Assembly: GCF_014054725.1 (NCBI RefSeq)
Contig: NZ_CP059563.1
Span: 1,949,749 to 2,013,748 of the forward strand
Length of the DNA stretch: 64,000 nt
Reading direction: 5' to 3'
DNA from: Conchiformibius steedae
GTDB lineage: Bacteria; Pseudomonadota; Gammaproteobacteria; Burkholderiales; Neisseriaceae
Positions 56,040 through 63,386 of the stretch are shown piece after piece; the stretch's first letter is position 1; the number at the start of each line of letters is the position of its first letter. Both the position numbers and the translations under genes were made by a program. The notes beneath the pieces are model-generated. The model made no database searches. It was given only the letters and a program-made list of their open reading frames with translations, and was not told the DNA's origin.

Positions 56040-56870
56040 CTAGAAGCGGTAAACCAAATTATCCTCGTAAACCGCTTGTTGGTTAATATGGGTGGTCAGG
56101 CTGATTTTTTGGTAGTCCTTGAACCTGTCCCAGCCCTCCATCTTATCGCCAATCACCAAATCCAAATACTCAAGTAGCTCGCTGCGCGTTGATGAAAAGA
56201 ACACAAACGGCGGTCGCACCAGCCGCATCAGGCGCAAAAATTGTACCATGCCGAAGTAACCTGCCTTGCGGTAGCTGCCCTGCTGGGTACAGACATAAGG
56301 CGGGTCTAATACCAGCAGGGTTTTGGGGTCGTCCAGGTGCGGCGGAAGCAGCTCGTGATAGGGCTGGCTGACAATCTCAAGCCCGTCTAAATAGTCGGTG
56401 GCATCGGGGTAATCGTGCTGGCGCACGCAGTGGTAAAACTGATGGCTGTATAAATCAGGTAAATCGCGTGCGGTCTTGCCGCTAAACAACAGCCATGCCG
56501 CCAAACAGTCCAAATCCAAGTAACCGCCAAAGCCGTTAATCGCTGCTTCGGCTGCTTTTTTGACCGCATCGGGTAGCCGTTTTTGTCGCGGCTGGTGTTG
56601 AAGCAAATCGGCAAGAATCTGGCGCAGGCGGTTGGTGTCGGGGATATGTGCCAGCCGCTCGGCATAGCCGTCAAAATCATTATAGATAACGCGGGCGGCG
56701 GGCTTGCAGCGTTTGGCGGTGTGGGCGAGTAAGCCGCTGCCGCCAAAGGCATCAATAATGGTCCAGCCTGCACCATCGCCATCTAAATGCTGATTTAATA
56801 GGGATTTAAAGTGGTTTAAAAAGCGGCGTTTTTGCCCTGTGAACGGCAAAGGTGCTTGTGTATATGCCAT
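56040..56870 (-). CDS. D12-class DNA N6-adenine methyltransferase, copy 2 of the prophage
   Basis: 276 residues. Motifs PLPFTGQKRRFLNHF (D12 N-terminal), IDAFGGSGLLAH (SAM binding) and LLVLDPPYV (catalytic DPPY) are in the Dam/D12 order. The middle part is unlike Dam, and the target site cannot be told from sequence. ATG 56870 has an excellent ribosome site (AAGGAGATAT), but an 18-nt motif shared with the other methylase lies 16 bases upstream. It is probably a phage genome-protection enzyme and is last in the com-methylase transcript. Confidence 0.85.
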   Translation of the reverse strand: MAYTQAPLPFTGQKRRFLNHFKSLLNQHLDGDGAGWTIIDAFGGSGLLAHTAKRCKPAARVIYNDFDGYAERLAHIPDTNRLRQILADLLQHQPRQKRLPDAVKKAAEAAINGFGGYLDLDCLAAWLLFSGKTARDLPDLYSHQFYHCVRQHDYPDATDYLDGLEIVSQPYHELLPPHLDDPKTLLVLDPPYVCTQQGSYRKAGYFGMVQFLRLMRLVRPPFVFFSSTRSELLEYLDLVIGDKMEGWDRFKDYQKISLTTHINQQAVYEDNLVYRF

Positions 56871-56886
56871 ATATCTCCTTAATGGC

Positions 56887-56904
56887 GGTACTCACGGCAC
56901 TCTG
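56887..56904 (-). promoter_or_regulatory. Shared 18-nt motif upstream of methylase copy 2
   Basis: GGTACTCACGGCACTCTG (plus strand) differs by one base from the motif before methylase copy 1 and lies at the same 16-base distance from ATG 56870. On the mRNA it can also be read as the end (ECREY) of a 24-codon frame from 56957 whose stop overlaps the methylase ribosome site. Confidence 0.5.
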
Positions 56905-56968
56905 TTGGAAAAACAAACAACCGCCATCGCTGATGACGGTTATCAATAAGCATGATAAAATCTGTCAG

Positions 56969-57769
56969 CTATATATTATTTTTGAACAACGGATAGTTGG
57001 CAATCAGCAGCTCGTTGGCACGCTGGTTGCCGCCGCTGGGTACGCTGTAGCGCAGTTTAACGGGCAGCGTGTGGAAGCCGTCAAATATCTCTCTAATCTG
57101 CGGCACATCGTTGATAGACAGCAGAAATTTACCCTTAATCCCGCGCAATTGGGTTGCCAATGCGCTAAAATCATCACGGCTGAAAATACCCTTGCCGTAT
57201 GCGCCCTCGCAGCCCCAATACGGCGGGTCCACATAGAAAAAGGTATCGTCGGCATCGTAGCGGCGGATAAACTCGCTATACGGTAACCGCTCCAGCATCA
57301 CGCCCTGCAAACGTTGGCGGCTGTCTGTCAGCTCCTGCATCAGCTTTTGTGGGTTGAAGCGTGGCGGACGGTTGCGGCGCGATGCACAGCTCTGCTCTAT
57401 CACGCGCCCACCAAAGCTCAAACGGTGTAAATACAGGAAGCGCACGGCACGCTGTACATCGGTCAGGCTGTCGGGCGGGGTGGCTTGTAGCCGTTGATAC
57501 TCATCGCGGCTGGGCAGCATCTGCTCGGCAAGGCGCAACAGCTCTGGGCTGTGGTTTTGAACCACCCGATAGAGATTGATAATGTCGGCATTGATGTCGT
57601 TTAGGGCTTCGGTGCGGCTGGGGGATTTGTGGAATAGCAACCACGCTGCGCCCGCAAACACCTCTGCATAGCAGTGGTGGGCGGGAATCAAAGGGATTAG
57701 CGTGGAAGTTAAACGGGATTTGCCGCCAAACCAGCCGCGAAGCGGGCTGGCGGGTGGGGAATTAGCCAT
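56969..57769 (-). CDS. D12-class DNA N6-adenine methyltransferase, copy 1 of the prophage
   Basis: 266 residues from ATG 57769 (TAAGGAAACTA upstream). GWFGGKSRL is motif X-like at the N-terminus. EVFAGAAWLLFHK and LNDINADIINLYRVVQ bind SAM, and FFYVDPPYWGCEG holds the catalytic DPPY. It belongs to the same D12 class as copy 2, but the two proteins are too different to be a recent duplication. It follows the com-like gene by 66 bases. In Mu, Com switches on translation of the DNA-modification gene mom; here methylases occupy that position. Confidence 0.88.
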   Translation of the reverse strand: MANSPPASPLRGWFGGKSRLTSTLIPLIPAHHCYAEVFAGAAWLLFHKSPSRTEALNDINADIINLYRVVQNHSPELLRLAEQMLPSRDEYQRLQATPPDSLTDVQRAVRFLYLHRLSFGGRVIEQSCASRRNRPPRFNPQKLMQELTDSRQRLQGVMLERLPYSEFIRRYDADDTFFYVDPPYWGCEGAYGKGIFSRDDFSALATQLRGIKGKFLLSINDVPQIREIFDGFHTLPVKLRYSVPSGGNQRANELLIANYPLFKNNI

Positions 57770-57785
57770 TAGTTTCCTTATTATT

Positions 57786-57829
57786 GGTACTCGCGGCACT
57801 CTGGGTTAAAGGAACTCTGTGGCACTCTG
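57786..57829 (-). promoter_or_regulatory. Shared motif upstream of methylase copy 1 plus a second partial copy
   Basis: GGTACTCGCGGCACTCTG (57786-57803) lies exactly 16 bases before ATG 57769. A related GGAACTCTGTGGCACTCTG (57811-57829) lies next to it. On the mRNA the shared core is CAGAGTGCC. Placement between the com-like gene and the methylase makes a Com-binding or leader-peptide control site the leading guess. Confidence 0.5.
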
Positions 57830-57835
57830 AACGGA

Positions 57836-57952
57836 TTAAAAACTAAAACGGTTCATCACTTTACATTTACGGCATTTAATTTCTACCGTGCCGCCTGTGG
57901 CGCGGGCAAGTAATGACAAACATTTTTTACAACGAAGTTGGCGGTATTGCAT
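57836..57952 (-). CDS. com: Mu Com-like zinc-finger translational regulator
   Basis: A 38-residue protein from ATG 57952 (AAAGGACTGCACAG upstream). Cys8, Cys11, Cys27 and Cys30 form a CxxC-15-CxxC zinc finger (RCKKCLSLL; IKCRKCKVMNRF), as in the Mu Com family. Com of phage Mu binds the mom leader RNA and opens its ribosome site. The basic residues around the knuckles fit RNA binding. It directly precedes two DNA methylase genes on the same strand. It was found by eye and is short, but motif and context agree. Confidence 0.8.
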   Translation of the reverse strand: MQYRQLRCKKCLSLLARATGGTVEIKCRKCKVMNRFSF

Positions 57953-58084
57953 CTGTGCAGTCCTTTTGCGTAGTGTTACAATCGCGCCGCCTAGCTAGGT
58001 GGCGGCATTCTGACGCAGGCTGCTTCTGCTGATGGCGCGGGGCAAATGGTGTTGGTAGCACCGCTCCGCGTTGCCGTCTTTCTC

Positions 58085-58116
58085 AAAAAACGCCGCCAGT
58101 ATATCGGGCGGCGTTT
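58085..58116 (-). terminator. Terminator of the DUF4041 gene
   Basis: AAACGCCGCC (58088-58097) pairs with GGCGGCGTTT (58107-58116), and the minus strand then reads TTTTTTGAG. It separates the tail/DUF4041 block from com and the methylases. Confidence 0.85.
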
Positions 58117-58147
58117 GTCTTGACTGCTTGCGGCGTTTCAATACACT

Positions 58148-59605
58148 TTATGTTTCCTGCTCCAACAAGTGATTGAGGATTTTATCGCGCTCGCCGTGTG
58201 CCATTGCTTCAATCCGCAAGGTTTCGCGGTATTCGGCAGCTTCGGCGGCAAGGGTAAACTGTGCCTGAATACCCAGTTCCGCCAGCTTGTCTTTAAGCTG
58301 TTGCGGGCTGACACGGAAAAACTCTTTACGGTGGTTGACCTTGTTTACACGGGCATCGCTAAAGGCGCGGTGCAGTTGTTTTTCCAGCGCGGGCGCATCG
58401 TCTGAATAAATAATGGCGTGTACGTCAAACAGAAACGGTACGGACGCATCGCCCAGCTCACGCACGCGGTCAAGCGGTTCAAGGCGGCGCGTCATGCCGA
58501 TTTTAACCATGTTTTCGCCAAACGAGCCGATATTGGAAATCAGGTAAACGTGTCCCGCACGGGTTTGTTGCGCCATAGACAGGGCGCGTTGGTTTTTCTC
58601 TTCCGCTTCTTTAAGTTTTTGGCTTAAATCTGCCAGTTGGCTTTCGTATTGGGCGCGTTGTTCGGCGGTGGCGCGTTCCAATTCAGCGCGGGCTTTGTCC
58701 ATTGCTTTTTGCAGCATGGACTCTTCTTTGGCGGCATCGCGCATGGCTTTTTCGTATTCTTTACGGGCGCGTTCTTCTTCGCGTGCCTGTTCGCGGATGG
58801 CGCGTTGCTGTTCGCGCTCTTCCGTGCGTAGCGTGTGCAATACGCTTGCCCACTTTAATTCTTCTTGGCGCAGTTGGTAGTAATCTTTACGCACCGCACC
58901 AGCAAAAGCGGCGGCTTTAGCGTGGTATTCGGTCAGCGCGTAAATATCTGCCAGTTCTTGTTTGAGTTTGCCGTAGTTTTCGTGTTTGACTTCGGCAAGC
59001 AGTTGTTCGGCTTTGGTATTGAAAAAATCCAGCAATACTTTGGAAACAGCGGCATCGCCTGATGTGGCATTGCCTGACTGAATGCTGTCGCGCACTTGTT
59101 TGCGGCAGGTTTTCAGCTTTTCGCCTGCGTTGTGGATACTGTATTCTTGGGCGATGTCGTCAATCAGTTGCACGGACGGAATCAGATACTGGTCGCCGTA
59201 ACCGTTGATGCGCCGTTGTATGGCTTGTTCGGCTTGGCGTGTGGCAGATAAGCTGCGCTGGGCTTCGGCTTTGGCTGCTTCCAATTTGGCTTGTGCGGCA
59301 TTTAGTTGTTGTTGGATTTGACGTTGTTTTTCCGATAATTTGTTTTGTTGTGCAGCATATTTGTCCTGCTGTTTTTTCTCGCGCTCTGTCTGTTCGGTTC
59401 GCCATGCTTTGCGTTCATCTTCCAGTTTGCGTTTTTCCGCATCAGCTTCGGCAATCATGGCTTGCTTTTCCTGATGCAGTTTTTTGTTTAATGCGTCCAG
59501 TTTTTCCTGATTGTTTTTAAAGTTCTTTTTGCCCTGAATATACACACCCGCAAAGAACATACCCAACAACAAACCTGCAACAATAATCAACTTAATCCAT
59601 GCCAT
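58148..59605 (-). CDS. Membrane-anchored coiled-coil protein with DUF4041 and T5orf172 (GIY-YIG) domains
   Basis: 485 residues. One N-terminal membrane helix (about 4-24, LIIVAGLLLGMFFAGVYI) is followed by a long charged coiled coil (about 28-130) and a helical DUF4041-like core (about 140-265). A second coiled coil (about 265-350) follows. The T5orf172/GIY-YIG-like domain starts GHVYLISNIGSF.ENMVKIGMT near residue 357 and continues through RVRELGDASVP and the Glu-containing DDAPALEKQLHRAF to the Arg-Glu-Phe-Phe end. Such proteins are frequent prophage cargo. Nuclease activity, and a role in excluding other phages at the membrane, are inference. Confidence 0.85.
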   Translation of the reverse strand: MAWIKLIIVAGLLLGMFFAGVYIQGKKNFKNNQEKLDALNKKLHQEKQAMIAEADAEKRKLEDERKAWRTEQTEREKKQQDKYAAQQNKLSEKQRQIQQQLNAAQAKLEAAKAEAQRSLSATRQAEQAIQRRINGYGDQYLIPSVQLIDDIAQEYSIHNAGEKLKTCRKQVRDSIQSGNATSGDAAVSKVLLDFFNTKAEQLLAEVKHENYGKLKQELADIYALTEYHAKAAAFAGAVRKDYYQLRQEELKWASVLHTLRTEEREQQRAIREQAREEERARKEYEKAMRDAAKEESMLQKAMDKARAELERATAEQRAQYESQLADLSQKLKEAEEKNQRALSMAQQTRAGHVYLISNIGSFGENMVKIGMTRRLEPLDRVRELGDASVPFLFDVHAIIYSDDAPALEKQLHRAFSDARVNKVNHRKEFFRVSPQQLKDKLAELGIQAQFTLAAEAAEYRETLRIEAMAHGERDKILNHLLEQET

Positions 59606-59683
59606 AATCGGACCTATCTGTTTGCCATGATGTTAAAAAACTGCTTATATCACAGATAAAAGCAGTTTTAAACAGGATTTAAA

Positions 59684-59917
59684 TCACACATCAATCTCAA
59701 TGACAGTTAAATCAGGTGCAATCTCTAAAATCCGCCCCGTGGAAACATCGTAAAACACCGTCTGCCCCACCTGATAGCCCGTGCCATACAGCACCACCGC
59801 TGCCTTGCCTGCGGTGGTTTGTGCCGTCCATGCGCCGTTACCTTTGGGGGCAGTGATTTTGGCAACGGCGCGGGTTTCGTGGGGTAAAACGGCTCTTAAT
59901 TGTTGCAGGATATTCAC
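59684..59917 (-). CDS. Small phage tail-module protein
   Basis: 77 residues from GTG 59917. GGGAGA, which also covers the stop of the gene before it, is the ribosome site, and only four bases separate the two genes. The sequence (NILQQLRAVLPHETRAVAKI; KAAVVLYGTGYQVGQTVFYD) suggests a small beta-barrel. Similar short genes end the tail-tip blocks of related transposable siphophages. No specific function can be given. Confidence 0.65.
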   Translation of the reverse strand: MNILQQLRAVLPHETRAVAKITAPKGNGAWTAQTTAGKAAVVLYGTGYQVGQTVFYDVSTGRILEIAPDLTVIEIDV

Positions 59918-59921
59918 GGTG

Positions 59922-61688
59922 TTAATCTCCCATGTAACGGTCAATGGTTAAGGTTTGATAGACAGTGGGCGCATCGTTTTGCACGCTGGCAGAGATGCTA
60001 ATCCCCGTAATCACGCCGCGCCATGTGCCGCCTGCTTCGGCGAAACCCCACAACTCGCCCAAACCTGCCCGATGCAGCCCGTATTTGGGCATTAGCGGCA
60101 GTTTGACGGTCTCTATTTTGTGTGTGCCTGTATCGCTTAATGCGGCGATGCCCGCAGCACGGCAGACGTTTTGCGCGGCATACAGCGGATGGGTTTGCGC
60201 GGCGGTGCGCGGGGTGCTGTCTGTACCGTCACGGCGCACCAACGCGGCATAGCCTTGTGCATGGGTTGCCCATACTTCCGCGCCGTTGCAGCGGGCAGAA
60301 ACGCGCACTTGCCCGCTAATGGATAATATTGCGCTATCAGGCACTTGCACTTTGGGGGCAATCTCGCGCAACAACCATGCGGGTGCTGACCAGCGTTTTT
60401 TGAGGCTGATTTGTGGTAATTCGGGGTGGCTTTCTACGAAACCGCCTGCGGTGGTGGCAATTTCGGAAATCACTGCCATTGGCGTTTTGTCCGACAAGGC
60501 ATATACGCCCGCTGGAATCAGCCAATCGGCGATTTCCCAATTTGATATTTTGACCCCTGTAAACTCAAGCTGTTGCGCGGCAATTTGGCGGGCGTACAGA
60601 TTGGGGGCAATGCCTTGATTAACAGGCGCATAATCCGCGCCTAATAAGGCGGTTACGCTGCGCCCCGTTACGGTGTAGGTTTTGCGCCCGAATACGCGGT
60701 TATCGCCCCATTGCTCTGCCATGATGCGCCATGTTTCGCCGTTGATGTTGATGTCAATCAGCGGCGCATCGCCGTGGGCGCGGCTGGACAGGTTTAAGCG
60801 GGCAAACTCATCAGGCGGTAGGGTCAGGTTGCCTTGCCAGCAGTAACCGCCCATATCTGCGCGGATTTCAGCGGCAATCAGGTCTAAAGGCTTGCCGTCA
60901 AAGCTGGCAGAGATATGATTTTGCATAATATAACTGTCTCGCGGTGGAATTTCCGTGGATGTCTGCCCACAGGCAAACGGCAGCGGGATTTGCGCGGCAT
61001 CGGGCATCATGCGGCGGCGCAGGAACGGTATCGGCAGATGCCCCGCATCGGGGCGCGGGCAACGGCGGCGGCGTGGCGGGTCGGGACGCTCAATCACGAT
61101 TTCGCGCCATTCGCACGGCGGTTGCGTGCTGGGGCTGGTGGTGGTGCGGGCGCAGGAAACCACGTCTGCGCCGTGCTGGTGTGCTTGGGCGCAGCCTTTG
61201 ACACCCGCTGCCGTGCCTGTTTGTGTGTTGATGCAGCCGTGGCGCGGTAATACTGCTGTTGTTTCCACCGCAGCACAGGATAGGCGCGGTGCGCCCGCTG
61301 TGTTGCCTGTATCAGCACAATGGCGTACATCGGCGAACACATCAGCCAGCAGCTTGGCGCAGGCAGACAGGTCAAACGGTACACGCCAGTTTGCCTGTGT
61401 TTCGTGGTACAGCTGTGCGAACACGGCAGACGGCAGGAAGCTGCACGACACCGCGTCCGCTGCCTCGCCCCAATTATGGCGATGCTCGGCTGCGGTACTT
61501 GCGCCTTGCCAATGGGCGTTTGCGCCGCCTGCATCGCTTTTGCCGTGCGCCCACGCCACACCCCAACAGGCAGACACGATGGGCGGCTGCGGTTTGGGTT
61601 TGGGCGTGGCATCATCGCGCTTGCCGAAGGGTATCGGTAACGTATCGGCGGCGTGGTGGCGGGTGGTATGGCTGAAACGGATGTACAT
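59922..61688 (-). CDS. Phage tail-tip protein with Cys-rich, repeat-like N-terminus
   Basis: 588 residues. The N-terminal 270 are low in hydrophobic core. They contain about ten cysteines and the recurring phrase P-I/L-P-F at about residues 18, 218 and 237 (LPIPFGKRDD; LPIPFLRRRM; IPLPFACGQ). The C-terminal 310 form a structured domain (SASFDGKPLDLIAAEIRAD; TYTVTGRSVTALLGADYAP) seen in tail proteins of B3/D3112-type and related phages. It probably lies at the tail tip. The end YMGD overlaps the ribosome site of the next gene. Confidence 0.7.
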   Translation of the reverse strand: MYIRFSHTTRHHAADTLPIPFGKRDDATPKPKPQPPIVSACWGVAWAHGKSDAGGANAHWQGASTAAEHRHNWGEAADAVSCSFLPSAVFAQLYHETQANWRVPFDLSACAKLLADVFADVRHCADTGNTAGAPRLSCAAVETTAVLPRHGCINTQTGTAAGVKGCAQAHQHGADVVSCARTTTSPSTQPPCEWREIVIERPDPPRRRRCPRPDAGHLPIPFLRRRMMPDAAQIPLPFACGQTSTEIPPRDSYIMQNHISASFDGKPLDLIAAEIRADMGGYCWQGNLTLPPDEFARLNLSSRAHGDAPLIDININGETWRIMAEQWGDNRVFGRKTYTVTGRSVTALLGADYAPVNQGIAPNLYARQIAAQQLEFTGVKISNWEIADWLIPAGVYALSDKTPMAVISEIATTAGGFVESHPELPQISLKKRWSAPAWLLREIAPKVQVPDSAILSISGQVRVSARCNGAEVWATHAQGYAALVRRDGTDSTPRTAAQTHPLYAAQNVCRAAGIAALSDTGTHKIETVKLPLMPKYGLHRAGLGELWGFAEAGGTWRGVITGISISASVQNDAPTVYQTLTIDRYMGD

Positions 61689-61690
61689 GG

Positions 61691-62047
61691 CTAACCACTA
61701 TCCACTTTGGGGCGCACAAAATCATACGCCACTGGCTCGTACTCGCCCTTGTAATCCCGCGCTAACAGCAGATAATCGCGGCGGTGGTCAAGATGGCTCA
61801 AGCGGTATGTGCCGTCTGCCGCGCTCCAAGTGCTGCGGACACAGCGCATACTGGCGCAGTCGTACAGGTAGATTTTGCGGCGGGCAGGTATGCCGTTTAC
61901 GGTAACAATGCCCGCACCCGTCCCCGCAATATAGCCCTTGCCCGAATAACGGCTGCTCACCGCCGCACGGCGCGGCAGGCGCAAACTGATATTGATGCGG
62001 CGCGGCGGACGGGTACGCAGCGGACGGCGGGTAATCAGCAGGTTCAT
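61691..62047 (-). CDS. Phage tail-module protein with carboxypeptidase-regulatory-like fold
   Basis: 118 residues. A basic N-terminus (RRPLRTRPPRRINISLRLPRR) is followed by a beta-rich stretch GIVTVNGIPARRKIYLYDCASM and SAADGTYRLSHLDHRRDYLLLARDY. That is the pattern of small Ig/carboxypeptidase-regulatory domains in tail-tip gene blocks. Its ATG overlaps the preceding stop by one base, and two bases separate it from the next gene, so the module is translated as a tight unit. Confidence 0.65.
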   Translation of the reverse strand: MNLLITRRPLRTRPPRRINISLRLPRRAAVSSRYSGKGYIAGTGAGIVTVNGIPARRKIYLYDCASMRCVRSTWSAADGTYRLSHLDHRRDYLLLARDYKGEYEPVAYDFVRPKVDSG

Positions 62048-62970
62048 CAGGACTCCCAGTGGCTGACATTGAGCAGGTAATAACCGCGCTCTTGGTCGCC
62101 CGCGTTAAACTTGAGATACACATCATCTGTGCCATCAATCACAATCGGCGAACCGTCATGCACAATCCGCAAATTATTGTGTGCCTTAAACCAGCCGGGC
62201 ATCAGTCCGCGCAGGCTGTAACGCTCGCGGACGGTTTCTTCCGCCAAATAAATCTCTGAAGCCAATGTACCGCCGCTAATCACATCGGGATAGTCGGCGT
62301 TTGCCGCTGCAAAACCCAAACTGTGCAGCAGCACGCCCGCTTCTGTTTCCGTATTGCCCCAAGTCCGCGCCATGCGTGCGCTGTTGCCGTAGGTGGTGGT
62401 CAATGCACGCAAATTGCCGTTAGACAAATAATCGTAACCGTCATAATGGCTGGATACAAACAGCGTATTGCCCGTGTCATCAGGTATCAGACTGGGGACA
62501 TCGCCAAAAAAGAACATGGAGCAACCGTTGGTTTTGTAATAGTCGCCCATCGCGCCCACAATCAGGGTAAAGGCTTTGTCATGCCCAATTAACCACCAGC
62601 GGTCAGTGTTGTTTACATCCCGCTCAACATAGCCGAAACGGTCGTAGTTATTACTACGGTCACGCCCAAAATAGCCCGTTCCCGCATCAATGCCCGTCAT
62701 CTCGCGGTAGGGGTGCAGACGCACCGAGCGGGTGCTGCTGTTATCTACGCGCAAATAATGGCGGTTGCTTTCGCCCGATGCGCTGCGAAACACGGCTACA
62801 TTGGGCGTTTCAAAGGGCATATCCCAGCCCAAAGCGCGTTTTTCGCCATAACCTGATACCAAACAGGCTTTTAATACGGTTTTAAGGCTGCCAGCGGATG
62901 CGCTTAATTGGGGTGCGCCGTTGTCTTTTGACGAGAATAAAGTAACGGGTTTTAAAGTGGTTTGAATCAT
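62047..62970 (-). CDS. Phage virion structural protein of the tail-tip module
   Basis: 307 residues from ATG 62970 (GGATAAG upstream); an earlier ATG at 63042 adds an unlikely hydrophobic stretch. SAGSLKTVLKACLVSGYGEKRALGWD near the N-terminus and HYLRVDNSSTRSVRLHPYREMTGID match a conserved phage protein found next to the tail-tip gene in transposable and other siphophages. No enzymatic motif is seen. The exact position in the virion is unknown. Confidence 0.65.
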   Translation of the reverse strand: MIQTTLKPVTLFSSKDNGAPQLSASAGSLKTVLKACLVSGYGEKRALGWDMPFETPNVAVFRSASGESNRHYLRVDNSSTRSVRLHPYREMTGIDAGTGYFGRDRSNNYDRFGYVERDVNNTDRWWLIGHDKAFTLIVGAMGDYYKTNGCSMFFFGDVPSLIPDDTGNTLFVSSHYDGYDYLSNGNLRALTTTYGNSARMARTWGNTETEAGVLLHSLGFAAANADYPDVISGGTLASEIYLAEETVRERYSLRGLMPGWFKAHNNLRIVHDGSPIVIDGTDDVYLKFNAGDQERGYYLLNVSHWES

Positions 62971-63031
62971 TTTGCTTATCCAAATCAAGTAATGATGAAG
63001 TAATATATAGGTTTCAAATGGAGTTTGACTG

Positions 63032-63265
63032 ATGCACGACATTCAAAAGCAACAACATATTGCTTTATGTTTAACCAAAATACTGTTACGGCATCACCCC
63101 GAATATATTTTTGGCTCATTAAGCGGGGAACATACAGAAAACGACCAAGCCCATCGGCTGGCGCAATTTTGTCAAACGTTGTCGCAAGAATTAAATATGT
63201 TTAATCAGCTGCAATCTGATGATGTGAATAAGATTTTTCACAATCCCAATCAGTATGTTGATTAA
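63032..63265 (+). CDS. Hypothetical prophage protein on the opposite strand
   Basis: 77 residues (MHDIQKQQHIALCLTKILLR to NKIFHNPNQYVD), polar and helical, with GGAG nine bases before ATG. It points against the tail module and overlaps the end of the 63201-63383 gene by 65 bases. Composition is more protein-like and A/T-richer than its neighbours, which fits a phage cargo gene. No family recognised. Confidence 0.5.
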   Translation: MHDIQKQQHIALCLTKILLRHHPEYIFGSLSGEHTENDQAHRLAQFCQTLSQELNMFNQLQSDDVNKIFHNPNQYVD

Positions 63266-63383
63266 GTAAGGCAAATCCTGCTGCCAATTCCGCTGCCAAA
63301 TTTGCCGAATATGGCACACCGCTTTGCGCTAAACGTTGCAATAAGGCACTTTTCAGCAGTTCGTTGTCTTTTGTGGTAATCAT
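63201..63383 (-). CDS. Small hypothetical phage protein
   Basis: 60 residues (MITTKDNELLKSALLQRLAQ ...), helical. ATG 63383 lies three bases after the stop of the gene before it, with AAGGAATAAACC as ribosome site, so it belongs to the tail transcript. The last 20 codons overlap a gene on the other strand. Function unknown. Confidence 0.55.
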   Translation of the reverse strand: MITTKDNELLKSALLQRLAQSGVPYSANLAAELAAGFALLNQHTDWDCEKSYSHHQIAAD

Positions 63384-63386
63384 GGT

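Noticed and set aside
57995-58141. 48-codon frame with TTG start upstream of com
   Set aside because: It runs through an intrinsic terminator, has a rare start and no ribosome site. It is kept only as part of a leader finding.
60915-61905. Plus-strand open frames up to 316 codons opposite the tail-tip gene
   Set aside because: Low-complexity Arg/Gly/Ala translation, no ribosome site, and the minus-strand gene is supported by coupled neighbours.
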